From: Corynebacterium hindlerae
GTDB lineage: Bacteria > Actinomycetota > Actinomycetes > Mycobacteriales > Mycobacteriaceae
Reading direction: 5' to 3'
Length of the DNA: 64,000 nucleotides
Assembly: GCF_014117265.1 (NCBI RefSeq)
Contig: NZ_CP059833.1
Span: 2,077,069-2,141,068 of the forward strand
The notes under the pieces are model-generated. The model saw only the letters and a program-made list of their open reading frames with translations. It was not told where the DNA came from and searched no databases. Of the stretch, positions 1-10,216 are shown piece by piece (position 1 is the first letter of the stretch; the number at the start of each line of letters is the position of its first letter). The position numbers were made by a program, and so were the translations under genes.

Positions 1-44
1 GCGTGGCTCCATTCTCATCGCGCATTAAAGAAAGGAGCGCCCGA

Positions 45-167
45 ATGAAGGTCCGTAAATCCCTTCGGTCGCTGAAGAACAAGCCGGGCGCCCAGGTTGT
101 GCGTCGCCGTGGCAAGGTCTACGTCATCAACAAGAAAGAGCCACGCTTCAAGGCTCGCCAGGGCTAA
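45..167 (+). CDS. rpmJ: 50S ribosomal protein L36, cysteine-free type
   Basis: This gene encodes a 40-residue basic ribosomal protein of the large subunit. It begins [13 protein letters not shown] and ends in the typical FKARQG tail. It has none of the four zinc ligands (three Cys, one His) of the zinc-binding L36 form, so it is the C-minus (YkgO-like) paralogue. That form commonly replaces the zinc form when zinc is scarce, but this is family knowledge; no operator is visible in the 44 bases before it apart from an ATTCTCA half-site that could belong to a Zur box. AAAGGAG lies nine bases before the ATG, and a strong terminator follows directly, so it is probably transcribed alone. Confidence 0.95.
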   Translation: MKVRKSLRSLKNKPGAQVVRRRGKVYVINKKEPRFKARQG

Positions 168-181
168 TCCCTGAGTATAAG

Positions 182-217
182 CGCCCGTGCCGGTTTCGGC
201 ACGGGCGTTTTGTTTTG
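182..217 (+). terminator. Intrinsic terminator after rpmJ
   Basis: A perfect 11-bp GC-rich stem (182-192 with 197-207) around a GTTT loop is followed by TTTTGTTTTG. It ends the rpmJ transcript. Confidence 0.9.
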
Positions 218-545
218 TCCCTGAACCCCCTTTGCGTTTAGCCGAGGGGCCCTTTTCGTATGCCGATGTTGTGTTGATACTCGGTGGGGATAGCGTTGTC
301 GCAAGAGAGCTGGTCGGCCTGTTTCTTGGTTTGCTTGGCTTTCGTTTGGTTGGGGCAAGACAATTACTTTGGCGAGTGCGTCGTGACCGAAGCGTTGCTG
401 CCTGGCGATTTCTAGTGGATCGTCAGGCAGTTGCGTTTTCGAGTGAAGCCACCACTCGATCATTCTTCGTTGTCTTTCCCCGCCCCTGCCTCGGTGCAGG
501 CGTGCGAGGAGTTTTAGTTGTGCGTTGATTCCTCCTTCTAACCTC
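217..545 (-). pseudogene. Remnant of an IS256-family (IS1249-like) transposase
   Basis: On the minus strand this stretch reads LEGGINAQLK-LLARLHRGR-...-RRMIEWWL-...-DDPLEIARQQRFG. From memory this matches the C-terminal end of the IS1249/IS3503-type transposases of corynebacteria, where the (R)LEGGINAQL motif contains the last catalytic Glu region. Everything upstream of the motif is missing: the preceding codons do not resemble a transposase, so about two thirds of the protein and both IS ends are gone. It is a dead 3' fragment. A family search with the translated fragment would confirm the assignment. The reading frame happens to stay open into the rpmJ terminator, which has no meaning. Confidence 0.65.
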
Positions 546-636
546 AAGCAATATAAAACATGCATTTGCATACCTTGACCAGGACCTATCGCGTACAACA
601 GACACACTTTCTGCTACTTACCCCCCTTTCTCTGTA

Positions 637-736
637 AAACCCGTGAAGCGTTTCCCGGGTTTCGGTAGGTTTTCTTGCTGCAGACCTGCTATTTCTGTGT
701 TTTGGTCCCGAGATCCGGGGAATGCCTCCCGGGTTT
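637..736. repeat. Family C palindromic element, two-hairpin copy C1
   Basis: Two hairpins rich in CCCGGG. The first pairs AAACCCG (637-643) with CGGGTTT (656-662) and continues to TTTCGG at 665. The second, starting GAGATCCGG at 710, pairs across to CCCGGGTTTT ending at 736. The gap between the TTTCGG end and the GAGATCC start is 44 nt (666-709), identical to the copy near 54.3 kb. It lies in the gene-free stretch between the transposase remnant and nrdH. I see no gene between 546 and 1131 beyond this element and the NrdR sites. Confidence 0.7.
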
Positions 737-948
737 TAGTGCTCGAGGGAGAGTCGGGATAGCAAGTGGCTACCGGTGAGCTTTCTAGCAAGGCCAAATA
801 TAACAATTCGGTAACGAGGGGAGGGGGCGAGCTGGGGAAATGTCATGAGTGTAAGTCGGGAAGGTACAACGATGTAATTTGCAGCGAGTGGGAAGCGCAA
901 CATGTAGTGTCGCCGTTTGGCTGGATCCTGCAAATACTCACGTTGTAA

Positions 949-996
949 CTACTACATCTAGTATCCTTTGCACTTTTTGGCCACAACGTATAGTGT
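949..996 (+). promoter_or_regulatory. Two candidate NrdR boxes upstream of nrdH
   Basis: CTACTACATCTAGTAT (949-964) and CCACAACGTATAGTGT (981-996) both resemble the palindromic NrdR box acaCwAtATaTwGtgt. Their starts are 32 bp apart, about three helical turns, as is usual for paired NrdR sites. They lie about 140 bases before nrdH, where the promoter of the ribonucleotide reductase genes is expected. The match is by eye; NrdR, an ATP/dATP-sensing repressor, is not encoded in this window. Confidence 0.6.
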
Positions 997-1131
997 CTTT
1001 TCTTGTCACCGAAACACAAGACACTGGCTCAACGGCCCGGTGGAAAAGCTTCGGTTAGTTCGTTAGTTTTCGGAATCTTCCTCTCTCTGTATCGCTAGAT
1101 GCAGGAGCTAGTCTCTTAAGGATCGATCAAC

Positions 1132-1365
1132 ATGGCAATCACCGTTTACAGCAAGCCAGCTTGTGTCCAGTGCGTAGCAACCAAGAAGGCCCTCGATCGT
1201 GCTGGTCTCGAGTACAACTTGGTTGATATCAGCATGGACGATGATGCTCGTGACTATGTCATGGCACTTGGCTACCTGCAGGCGCCTGTCGTGGAAGCTA
1301 ACGGCGAGCACTGGTCGGGTTTCCGTCCAGAGCGCATCCGCAGCCTCGCTGCTGAGGTTGCTTAA
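1132..1365 (+). CDS. nrdH: Glutaredoxin-like protein NrdH
   Basis: NrdH is the 77-residue redoxin that re-reduces the class Ib ribonucleotide reductase, itself reduced by thioredoxin reductase. The CVQC redox motif is at residues 11-14. The C-terminal WSGFRPERI segment is the hallmark that distinguishes NrdH from ordinary glutaredoxins. It is the first gene of the nrdHIE group and lies behind two NrdR-like boxes. A hairpin and a terminator-like structure separate it from nrdI, so nrdH may be made in excess over the downstream genes. AAGGA lies about ten bases before the ATG. Confidence 0.97.
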   Translation: MAITVYSKPACVQCVATKKALDRAGLEYNLVDISMDDDARDYVMALGYLQAPVVEANGEHWSGFRPERIRSLAAEVA

Positions 1366-1379
1366 GTACTAACCGTTCG

Positions 1380-1432
1380 GTCCCTGTAGATCCGCAAGAG
1401 ACCGGATCGCTGTCAAGAGATTCCACAGGGAC
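1380..1432 (+). promoter_or_regulatory. Nested hairpin in the nrdH-nrdI spacer
   Basis: GTCCCTGT (1380-1387) pairs with ACAGGGAC (1425-1432), and inside it GATCCG (1389-1394) pairs with CGGATC (1403-1408). This perfect nested stem directly follows the nrdH stop and precedes a terminator-like hairpin. It may stabilise the nrdH transcript or act as part of an attenuator; the role is inference. Confidence 0.55.
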
Positions 1433-1446
1433 ATCAATTAAAATGC

Positions 1447-1485
1447 CCGCCCTCTACATGTAGATTGAGGGCGGCCTTTGTTTTG
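1447..1485 (+). terminator. Terminator-like hairpin between nrdH and nrdI
   Basis: CCGCCCTC (1447-1454) pairs with GAGGGCGG (1467-1474), followed by a T-rich tail TTTGTTTTG. It lies only 26 bases before the nrdI start, so it is either a partial terminator inside the operon or marks a separate nrdI promoter. Confidence 0.7.
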
Positions 1486-1510
1486 TATCCCCCGCATTGC
1501 AGAGAACACC

Positions 1511-1939
1511 ATGCTCATCGTCTATTTTTCTTCCGCCACAGGAAACACCCACCGGTTCGTCGAAAAGCTCGGCTTTCCTAGTGCCCGAATTCCGATGCAC
1601 AAGAGTGACGAACCACTGGTCGTCGATGAGCCTTATGTGCTGATCTGTCCAACGTATGGGGGAGGGGCGTCCATTACTGGGGTGAACTCCAAACCTGTCC
1701 CAGTGCAGGTCATTCGATTCCTCAACAATGAGCACAATCGTAGCCTGATCCGAGCCGTGATCGCAGGAGGGAACTCCAACTTCGGCACGGATTTCGGGGT
1801 GGCGGGCGATGTGATCTCGAAGAAATGCGGCGTGCCCTATGTTTATCGCTTTGAGTTGATGGGCAATGAAGAAGACGTCCGCATTGTTCGTGGCGGGCTC
1901 CTCGATAATGCCACTCAACTCGGTTTGACGGCAGCGTAA
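1511..1939 (+). CDS. nrdI: Flavodoxin-like protein NrdI
   Basis: NrdI is the FMN protein that supplies the oxidant needed to assemble the dimanganese-tyrosyl radical of NrdF. The 142-residue product begins [16 protein letters not shown]; the SSATGNT loop binds the FMN phosphate, and GGNSNFG near residue 90 is the flavin-ring loop. I chose the ATG at 1511, which gives the standard N-terminus, over an in-frame ATG 33 bases upstream that lies within the terminator tail of the preceding spacer. nrdE follows after 59 bases. Confidence 0.95.
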   Translation: MLIVYFSSATGNTHRFVEKLGFPSARIPMHKSDEPLVVDEPYVLICPTYGGGASITGVNSKPVPVQVIRFLNNEHNRSLIRAVIAGGNSNFGTDFGVAGDVISKKCGVPYVYRFELMGNEEDVRIVRGGLLDNATQLGLTAA

Positions 1940-1998
1940 GCTGCGCGAACAACGTACTCTAGAATCCGAAACTCCAACTACGTAAGAGGAAACCTGAC

Positions 1999-4155
1999 GT
2001 GACCATCACTAATGAATCCATCAAGGATCCCATGGCTGCTGCAGATCAGCTTGATTACCACGCGCTCAACGCGCTGTTGAATCTGTATGACAACGACGGC
2101 AAGATCCAGTTCGATAAGGACCGCGCCGCCGCCCGTCAGTTCTTCCTCCAGCACGTGAACCAAAACACCGTGTTCTTCCACAACCTGAAGGAAAAGCTCG
2201 ACTACCTGCTGGAAAACAACTATTACGAGCAGGAAGTGCTCGATAAGTACGACTTCGAGTTTGTTAAATCCCTATTCAAGCGCGCATACGCGGCGAAATT
2301 CCGCTTTACCACCTTCCTCGGCGCCTACAAGTACTACACTTCGTACACCCTCAAGACCTTCGACGGTAAGCGCTACCTGGAACGTTTCGAAGACCGCGTC
2401 TGCATGGTCGCACTGACCCTCGCAGCCGGCGACAAGACCATGGCCGAAAACCTGGTTGACGAGATCATCTCCGGCCGTTTCCAGCCGGCAACTCCGACCT
2501 TCCTCAACTCCGGTAAAGCTCAGCGCGGCGAGCCAGTTTCCTGCTTCCTGCTGCGCATCGAGGACAACATGGAGTCCATTGGCCGCGCCATCAATTCCGC
2601 GCTGCAGCTGTCCAAGCGTGGCGGTGGTGTGGCGCTGTTGCTGTCCAACCTTCGTGAAGCGGGAGCTCCGATCAAGAAGATCCAGAATCAGTCCTCTGGT
2701 GTGATCCCCGTGATGAAGCTGCTCGAGGACTCCTTCTCTTACGCCAACCAGCTGGGCGCTCGCCAGGGTGCTGGCGCGGTGTACCTGCACGCGCACCACC
2801 CGGACATCATGAAGTTTCTGGACACTAAGCGTGAGAATGCCGATGAGAAGGTGCGCATTAAGACGCTGTCCCTCGGCGTAGTGATCCCTGACATCACCTT
2901 TGAGCTGGCGAAGAAGAACGATGACATGTACTTGTTCTCGCCTTACGATGTTGAGCGAGTCTACGGCAAGCCATTCGCCGACGTGCCGATCTCTGAGCAC
3001 TACCACGAGATGGTAGAAGACGGTCGGATCCGCAAGACGAAGATCAACGCTCGCCAGTTCTTCCAAACGCTGGCAGAGATCCAGTTCGAATCTGGCTACC
3101 CATACATTATGTTTGAGGACACGGTGAATGAAGCGAACCCAATTGCCGGGCGCATCACTCACTCGAACCTATGCTCTGAAATCCTTCAGATTTCCACGCC
3201 GTCCACGTTTAATGCAGACCTGTCTTACAAGGAAGTTGGCGAGGACATTTCCTGCAACCTCGGTTCGCTGAACATTGCGTTGACCATGGATTCGCCGAAC
3301 TTCTCCCAGACCGTGGAGACTGCGATCCGTGGTTTGACCGCAGTGTCTGAACAGACCTCCATCGACTCAGTGCCGTCTGTGAAGAAGGGCAACGAAGCCG
3401 CCCACGCTATCGGCCTCGGCCAGATGAACCTACACGGCTACCTGGGGCGCGAGCGTATTCACTACGGCTCGGAAGAAGCACTCGACTTCACCAACGTCTA
3501 CTTCGCGGCCATTCTGTACGAAGCAATCAAGGCGTCTACCAAGATCGCGCAGGAACGTGGGCAGCGTTTCCAGGGCTTCGAGACATCTGAGTACGCCAGC
3601 GGCGCATACTTCGATCGCTTCGACCCGGCTGATTTCCAGCCTAAGACCGACCGCGTGAAGGAAATCTTCGCGCAGTCCTCCGTGCGCATTCCGGACACGG
3701 AGGCATGGGAAGCGCTGAAGCGTGAGGTCATGGAGCATGGCATGTTCAACCGCAACCTGCAGGCTGTGCCACCAACGGGATCGATTTCCTACATCAACCA
3801 CTCCACGTCGTCGATCCACCCCATTGCTTCCCGCATTGAGATCCGTAAGGAAGGCAAGATCGGTCGCGTATACTACCCGGCGCCGTTCATGACCAACGAC
3901 AACCTTGAGTTCTTCGAAGACGCCTACGAGATCGGCTTCGAGAAGATCATCGACACCTACGCCGTCGCCACCAAGTACGTGGATCAGGGGCTGTCTTTGA
4001 CGCTGTTCTTCAAGGACACTGCCACTACCCGCGACATCAACCGTGCGCAAATCTACGCGTGGCGTAAGGGCATCAAGACTATCTACTACATCCGCCTGCG
4101 TCAAACCGCGCTGGAAGGTACAGAGGTAGAGGGCTGCGTTAGCTGCATGCTGTAA
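1999..4155 (+). CDS. nrdE: Class Ib ribonucleotide reductase, alpha subunit
   Basis: NrdE is the catalytic subunit that reduces ribonucleoside diphosphates to deoxyribonucleotides with NrdF and NrdH. The 718-residue length is normal for the family. [12 protein letters not shown] holds one of the active-site redox cysteines, [11 protein letters not shown] holds the thiyl-radical Cys region, and the tail ends CVSCML, the C-terminal dithiol that shuttles electrons from NrdH. The N-terminus lacks an ATP-cone, as expected for class Ib, so allosteric activity control by that domain is absent. The start is GTG at 1999, eight bases behind AAGAGGA. A strong terminator follows. Confidence 0.98.
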   Translation: MTITNESIKDPMAAADQLDYHALNALLNLYDNDGKIQFDKDRAAARQFFLQHVNQNTVFFHNLKEKLDYLLENNYYEQEVLDKYDFEFVKSLFKRAYAAKFRFTTFLGAYKYYTSYTLKTFDGKRYLERFEDRVCMVALTLAAGDKTMAENLVDEIISGRFQPATPTFLNSGKAQRGEPVSCFLLRIEDNMESIGRAINSALQLSKRGGGVALLLSNLREAGAPIKKIQNQSSGVIPVMKLLEDSFSYANQLGARQGAGAVYLHAHHPDIMKFLDTKRENADEKVRIKTLSLGVVIPDITFELAKKNDDMYLFSPYDVERVYGKPFADVPISEHYHEMVEDGRIRKTKINARQFFQTLAEIQFESGYPYIMFEDTVNEANPIAGRITHSNLCSEILQISTPSTFNADLSYKEVGEDISCNLGSLNIALTMDSPNFSQTVETAIRGLTAVSEQTSIDSVPSVKKGNEAAHAIGLGQMNLHGYLGRERIHYGSEEALDFTNVYFAAILYEAIKASTKIAQERGQRFQGFETSEYASGAYFDRFDPADFQPKTDRVKEIFAQSSVRIPDTEAWEALKREVMEHGMFNRNLQAVPPTGSISYINHSTSSIHPIASRIEIRKEGKIGRVYYPAPFMTNDNLEFFEDAYEIGFEKIIDTYAVATKYVDQGLSLTLFFKDTATTRDINRAQIYAWRKGIKTIYYIRLRQTALEGTEVEGCVSCML

Positions 4156-4161
4156 CAGCTG

Positions 4162-4202
4162 ATGGGCGTCGCTAAGCAAGCTGCTTAACGACGCCCATTT
4201 TT
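4162..4202 (+). terminator. Terminator after nrdE
   Basis: ATGGGCGTCG (4162-4171) pairs with CGACGCCCAT (4189-4198), with an inner TAAGCA/TGCTTA stem, followed by five T. It separates nrdE from the convergent GntR gene. Confidence 0.9.
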
Positions 4203-4219
4203 AGCGTTCCAGGAGGCGC

Positions 4220-4927
4220 TTACGCGGTGGCCGACTCCAATGCAATCAGCTTCGCGCACTCCTGCGACGCTGCGTTGTCATCGCGGTGGAAAACGGCTTC
4301 CGCCAAGGCGTCGTAGGTATCGAGGAGCTCGTTCGACGGCTGAGCGTCGAATCCACCGGCGTCGTATCGGGCGCGAATCACCGCCGAAATCGATGGGATG
4401 AGTGCAGAAAACATTTCATTGTCCGAGCACTCCAGCAACAATGAGTGGAACTCGAGGTTGGTGTTGAGGTACTCCTCGCTGGTTCCTTCCTCGTCAGCGC
4501 CGAGCGTGCGCATCGTCGCTGCGAGGTCACGGAGTCGCTGACCCTCCCGCTGGCTCGCTGCCACGGCTGCAATCGCGGCGGCGCGAGGTGCTACAGCTTC
4601 CCGTAGAGCAGTGAGGGACGACAGCTGCTCGTTACGTTGAGAAGGCTCCCGGAGGCGCCACCGGATGATCGGTTCGCTAAACACCGACCACTGGGAGGAT
4701 GGCAACACCGTGATGCCAACGCGACGTGAAGAGGACACCATTCCGAGGTGTTCTAGTGCACGCATGGTCTCGCGAGCAACGGTGCGAGAAATCGAGAAGG
4801 ACTCGCACAGCGTCTGCAGGGTGAACTTCTCACCCGATTTGATCTTGCCACTGACAATGTCCGAGCCGATCTGATCCAACACAGTCTCCAAGAGCGGAGC
4901 ATGGGGGCGAATGGGCATGGTTGGCAT
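4220..4927 (-). CDS. gntR1: GntR-family transcriptional regulator (FadR/FCD type)
   Basis: The 235-residue protein has an N-terminal GntR winged helix (about residues 12-75, with ISRTVARETMRALE as recognition helix) and a C-terminal all-helical FCD ligand domain. FCD metal ligands are suggested by D/E-rich positions and NLEFHSLLLE near residue 165. In C. glutamicum the gene at this place between nrdE and nrdF is gntR1, a regulator of gluconate catabolism and sugar uptake genes. The symbol rests on synteny plus family, so it is less certain than the family call. It is convergent with nrdE and shares a 596-bp upstream region with divergent nrdF. Gluconate genes are not in the window. Confidence 0.85.
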   Translation of the reverse strand: MPTMPIRPHAPLLETVLDQIGSDIVSGKIKSGEKFTLQTLCESFSISRTVARETMRALEHLGMVSSSRRVGITVLPSSQWSVFSEPIIRWRLREPSQRNEQLSSLTALREAVAPRAAAIAAVAASQREGQRLRDLAATMRTLGADEEGTSEEYLNTNLEFHSLLLECSDNEMFSALIPSISAVIRARYDAGGFDAQPSNELLDTYDALAEAVFHRDDNAASQECAKLIALESATA

Positions 4928-6534
<1,607 letters not shown>

Positions 6535-6550
6535 TTTCCCAGTTACGATG

Positions 6551-6589
6551 GCCGGCCGTCGCTCTTCAAAAATGAGGGCGGGGGCCGGC
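6551..6589 (+). terminator. Hairpin after nrdF
   Basis: GCCGGCC (6551-6557) pairs with GGCCGGC (6583-6589) with an imperfect inner GC stem. There is no clear T-run, so termination efficiency is uncertain; family A repeat copy A1 follows within 16 bases. Confidence 0.5.
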
Positions 6590-6604
6590 TTAGTATTAAG
6601 GCCC

Positions 6605-6666
6605 GAAATTTGGCGTACGGATGGGATGAATCAGGCCTCAGAAATCCCATCCGTACGCTCGATTTC
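6605..6666. repeat. Family A inverted repeat, copy A1
   Basis: Two 23-nt arms (6605-6627 and 6644-6666) pair at 20 of 23 positions around a 16-nt loop. The arm core is GCGTACGGATGGGAT. The same arm core and the same 16-nt loop length recur at 36899-36962, and a partly degenerate copy lies at 23600-23657. It lies between nrdF and ctaD. Confidence 0.9.
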
Positions 6667-7175
6667 TGATTTGGGATCTTTGCTTCAGGGGCTCGGGTTA
6701 GCTTGTTGCATTTTTGGATACGGCTAGCCCATTGCATGAAGTTGGCGACCGCCGGGTCTGCAAGCTGCCAGCGATCTCGACCTTTGTGCGGAGTGAGAGG
6801 GGGCAAGGGGTACAACTAAGGGTTGATGTGTGAAATTGGGGGAGGGGAACTGCAGTTGTGAACGAAGTGACAAAAGTGAACACAAGCACGGCGTTGAGCG
6901 GGGACGATACGACTGATGAACGTTTAAGTGACTGTATAACTAGCGAAAATTGAAAATATTGCGTCGTGTCGCAGCGCAATTGGTTCCCCAATGTGTGCAA
7001 AGCAATACCCCCGCAGTCTGATAAGAGTTACCGAAATGCCTAAGGGGACGCTAGACTTGGCCGGGTAACCGGTCTATATGGCCGGATAGGTTCATTGTGT
7101 CTCAAATGAAGGTTTGGGTCATAATAATGGAAGATTCTGTGAGGGCAGGGTCTTTCGCTTAGTCAGGAGGAACTA
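6667..7175 (+). promoter_or_regulatory. Upstream region of ctaD
   Basis: About 500 bases without a supportable gene. It ends in a strong ribosome binding site (AGGAGGA at 7162-7168) for ctaD. The ctaD promoter should lie here; I could not pick a unique -10/-35 pair by eye. Confidence 0.4.
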
Positions 7176-8870
7176 ATGACCGCTGTAGCGCCTAAGGTCG
7201 ACCATTCGGTCGTACCAGCAAGGCCTGCACCTACCGGCAATGCCCGCAAGGGTTCTTTTGCTTGGAAGATGCTTACCACCACCGACCACAAGCAGCTGGG
7301 CATCATGTACATCATCATGTCCTTCAGCTTCTTCTTCCTCGGTGGCCTGATGGCTCTGCTGATTCGTGCCGAGCTGTTCTCCCCAGGACTTCAGTTCCTG
7401 TCGAACGAGCAGTTCAACCAGATGTTCACCATGCACGGCACCGTTATGCTGCTGCTGTACGGCACCCCAGTGGTGTGGGGCTTTGCTAACTACATTCTCC
7501 CACTCCAGATTGGTGCGCCGGACGTTGCTTTCCCACGTCTGAACGCTTTCGGTTTCTGGCTGACCACCATCGGTGGTGTCGCGATGCTGTCCGGCTTCCT
7601 GACCCCAGGTGGCGCAGCAGACTTCGGCTGGACCATGTACTCCCCACTGTCTGACTCCATCCACTCCCCAGGCATCGGCTCTGACATGTGGATCGTCGGC
7701 GTTGGTGCTGGTGGTGTTGGTACCATTTTGTCCGCAGTGAACATGCTGACCACCATCCTGTGCCTCCGCGCACCAGGTATGACCATGTTCCGCATGCCAA
7801 TTTTCACCTGGAACATCTTTGTCACCTCCGTTATCGCACTGCTGATCTTCCCGGTTCTGACTGCAGCTGCCCTTGGTGTGCTGTTTGACCGCAAGCTCGG
7901 TGGCCACCTCTACGATCCAGGCAACGGTGGCTCCATCATGTGGCAGCACCTGTTCTGGTTCTTCGGTCACCCTGAGGTGTACGTCCTTGCGCTGCCATTC
8001 TTCGGCATCATCTCTGAGGTTGTCCCAGTGTTCTCCCGCAAGCCAATGTTCGGCTACGTCGGCCTGATCTTCGCAACCTTGTCCATTGGTGCACTGTCCA
8101 TGGCTGTGTGGGCACACCACATGTTTGTCACCGGTGCGGTTCTTCTTCCGTTCTTCTCCTTCATGACGTTCCTGATCTCCGTGCCAACCGGCGTGAAGTT
8201 CTTCAACTGGGTAGGCACCATGTGGAAGGGTCACATTTCTTGGGAGACCCCAATGGTATGGTCCATGGGCTTCCTGGTCACCTTCCTCTTCGGGGGTCTC
8301 ACCGGCATTATGCTGGCATCCCCACCGCTGGACTTCCACATCTCGGACACTTACTTCGTGGTTGCGCACTTCCACTACACCCTGTTCGGCACCATCGTGT
8401 TCGCCTCCTGCGCAGGTGTGTACTTCTGGTTCCCGAAGATGACCGGTCGTATGCTGGACGAGAAGCTGGGTATGTGGCACTTCTGGCTGAGCTTCTTCGG
8501 CTTCCACGGCACCTTCCTGGTTCAGCATTGGCTGGGTAACATGGGTCTGCCACGTCGTTACGCTGACTACCTTGACTCCGATGGCTTCACCCTGCTGAAC
8601 CAGATCTCCACGGTCTCCGCGTTCATCCTCGGCCTGTCCGTCATCCCATTTATTTGGAACGTCTTCAAGTCCTGGCGCTACGGCGAGATTGTCACCGTTG
8701 ACGATCCATGGGGCTACGGCAACTCCCTCGAGTGGGCAACCTCTTGCCCTCCTCCACGACACAACTTCACCTCCATGCCTCGCATTCGCTCCGAGCGCCC
8801 AGCGTTCGAACTGCACTACCCTCACATGGTCGAGCGTATGCGTGCAGAGGCACACTCCGGTCGCCACTAA
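7176..8870 (+). CDS. ctaD: Cytochrome c oxidase (aa3) subunit I
   Basis: CtaD is the membrane subunit that binds haem a and the haem a3-CuB centre and reduces O2 to water while pumping protons. The 564-residue protein has twelve expected membrane helices. Low-spin haem ligand MHGTVM is near residue 90, the CuB His-Tyr pair is in [11 protein letters not shown], the CuB His-His pair in VWAHHMF, and the haem a3/a His pair in [11 protein letters not shown]. The N-terminal TTTDHKQLG segment is typical of actinobacterial SUI. The start is an ATG behind AGGAGGA. A strong bidirectional-looking terminator separates it from serB. As in C. glutamicum, ctaD stands alone, away from ctaC/E/F. Confidence 0.98.
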   Translation: MTAVAPKVDHSVVPARPAPTGNARKGSFAWKMLTTTDHKQLGIMYIIMSFSFFFLGGLMALLIRAELFSPGLQFLSNEQFNQMFTMHGTVMLLLYGTPVVWGFANYILPLQIGAPDVAFPRLNAFGFWLTTIGGVAMLSGFLTPGGAADFGWTMYSPLSDSIHSPGIGSDMWIVGVGAGGVGTILSAVNMLTTILCLRAPGMTMFRMPIFTWNIFVTSVIALLIFPVLTAAALGVLFDRKLGGHLYDPGNGGSIMWQHLFWFFGHPEVYVLALPFFGIISEVVPVFSRKPMFGYVGLIFATLSIGALSMAVWAHHMFVTGAVLLPFFSFMTFLISVPTGVKFFNWVGTMWKGHISWETPMVWSMGFLVTFLFGGLTGIMLASPPLDFHISDTYFVVAHFHYTLFGTIVFASCAGVYFWFPKMTGRMLDEKLGMWHFWLSFFGFHGTFLVQHWLGNMGLPRRYADYLDSDGFTLLNQISTVSAFILGLSVIPFIWNVFKSWRYGEIVTVDDPWGYGNSLEWATSCPPPRHNFTSMPRIRSERPAFELHYPHMVERMRAEAHSGRH

Positions 8871-8905
8871 GAACCGGTATCCATCGCGCTTCGCGATGTG
8901 AACTC

Positions 8906-8944
8906 ACCCCCAGCAGTCGATTGTTACGACTGCTGGGGGTGGCC
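8906..8944 (+). terminator. Terminator after ctaD
   Basis: A perfect 14-bp stem (8906-8919 with 8927-8940) around a 7-nt loop, followed by GGCCCTGTTTTA. It lies 40 bases before serB. Confidence 0.88.
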
Positions 8945-8983
8945 CTGTTTTAGCCATCTGTTTAAGCGTGAAAGAATGAAGCC

Positions 8984-10216
8984 ATGACTACGGATCTCCC
9001 TGAAGAGCACTTCAACGCACTTGCCGACGGCCTCGTGCCAGTAATCATCACCGTCACCGGCTCTGACCAAGCAGGCGTCTCAGCAGCTGTTTTCCGAGTG
9101 CTGGCAGCGCATGGCGTGCAACTCGTTGATATTGAACAATCGGTATTCCGAGGACAGCTCTCCCTGGCTGCGTTCGTGGGAATGAAACCAGAGAAAATTG
9201 ATACCGTTTCTGAGGGGCTGCGCAACACCCTGAAGGTACACGGACTTCAGGTTACTGTGGCTGAACTCCCCGCGGTACCACAGCCTCGGCCCCACTCCAC
9301 CCACGTCCTGGCGCTGTTGGGCTCGGTGGTCACTGCGGAACACGTGTACAAGCTCGGCCAGACTCTCGCTAATTATGGCGCCAATATTGAGGCCTACCGA
9401 GGCCTGACTGATTACCCCATCACGGCCATTGAGCTCGACGTATCTGTCCCTAACGCTGAGCCGGGAGGTGGGGTACCGCTTCGTCGCGCGCTGGCAGAGC
9501 TTTCTCACGAGATCGGTGTCGATATCGCAATCGACCGCGCGGGTGTACAGCGACGCGCCAAGGGATTGATTTGCTTTGACTGCGATTCGACGCTGATTAC
9601 TCAAGAAGTCATCGAAATGCTGGCTGCATACGCTGGTAAAGAAGCCGAGGTTGCGGCGGTGACCGGCCGGGCAATGCGCGGCGAACTTGATTTTGAGGAG
9701 TCGTTGCGGGAACGTGTTGCGACTCTGGCGGGCCTCGATGAGTCAGTGATCCACGCCGTCGCACGAGATTTAAAGCTCACACCAGGCGTGCGAACCACCC
9801 TGAAGACCCTGCAAAAGATGGGATACAAGACAGCCGTGGTCTCTGGCGGGTTTATCCAGGTTCTAGAGGATCTAGCAGAGGACCTGAAGTTGGACTACGT
9901 GCGTGCTAACACCCTGGAAATCGTGGATGGCAAGCTCACTGGTCGAGTGATCGGCAAGGTGGTGGATCGCCCAGCAAAGGCGGATTTCCTGCGGGAATTC
10001 GCGGCAGATTCTGGCCTGGACATGCACCAGACTGTAGCGGTCGGCGATGGTGCCAACGACATTGACATGATCTCGGCGGCTGGTCTGGGGATTGCCTTTA
10101 ATGCGAAGCCGGCGTTGCGCGAGGTCGCGGACGCTGCGGTCACGTCGCCGTTCATGGATGAGGTGCTGTACATGTTGGGCATCAACAAGCTCGATGTTGA
10201 CCGTGCTGCCCGCTAG
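8984..10216 (+). CDS. serB: Phosphoserine phosphatase with N-terminal ACT domains
   Basis: SerB hydrolyses O-phosphoserine to serine, the last step of serine synthesis. The 410-residue protein has two ACT-like regulatory domains (about residues 15-95 and 105-175), as in mycobacterial SerB2, followed by a HAD phosphatase domain. DCDST (199-203) holds the nucleophile Asp199 and acid/base Asp201, VSGGF is motif II, and GDGAND around residue 355 holds the Mg ligands. The ACT domains suggest feedback by serine. The position after ctaD matches C. glutamicum. The PTH2-like gene overlaps its 3' end. A serine transporter and serine dehydratase are encoded 38 kb away in this window. Confidence 0.96.
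   Translation: MTTDLPEEHFNALADGLVPVIITVTGSDQAGVSAAVFRVLAAHGVQLVDIEQSVFRGQLSLAAFVGMKPEKIDTVSEGLRNTLKVHGLQVTVAELPAVPQPRPHSTHVLALLGSVVTAEHVYKLGQTLANYGANIEAYRGLTDYPITAIELDVSVPNAEPGGGVPLRRALAELSHEIGVDIAIDRAGVQRRAKGLICFDCDSTLITQEVIEMLAAYAGKEAEVAAVTGRAMRGELDFEESLRERVATLAGLDESVIHAVARDLKLTPGVRTTLKTLQKMGYKTAVVSGGFIQVLEDLAEDLKLDYVRANTLEIVDGKLTGRVIGKVVDRPAKADFLREFAADSGLDMHQTVAVGDGANDIDMISAAGLGIAFNAKPALREVADAAVTSPFMDEVLYMLGINKLDVDRAAR

Noticed and set aside
11..17. ATTCTCA as a Zur operator before rpmJ
   Set aside because: Only one half-site is visible and the other half does not match; the window starts too close to judge.
187..528. Plus-strand frame after rpmJ
   Set aside because: It is the complement of the transposase remnant, which explains its open length.
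7173..8867. A 564-codon open frame on the minus strand opposite ctaD
   Set aside because: It mirrors ctaD almost base for base, is very rich in His, Trp and Gln and shows no family features. It is a by-product of ctaD codon use.
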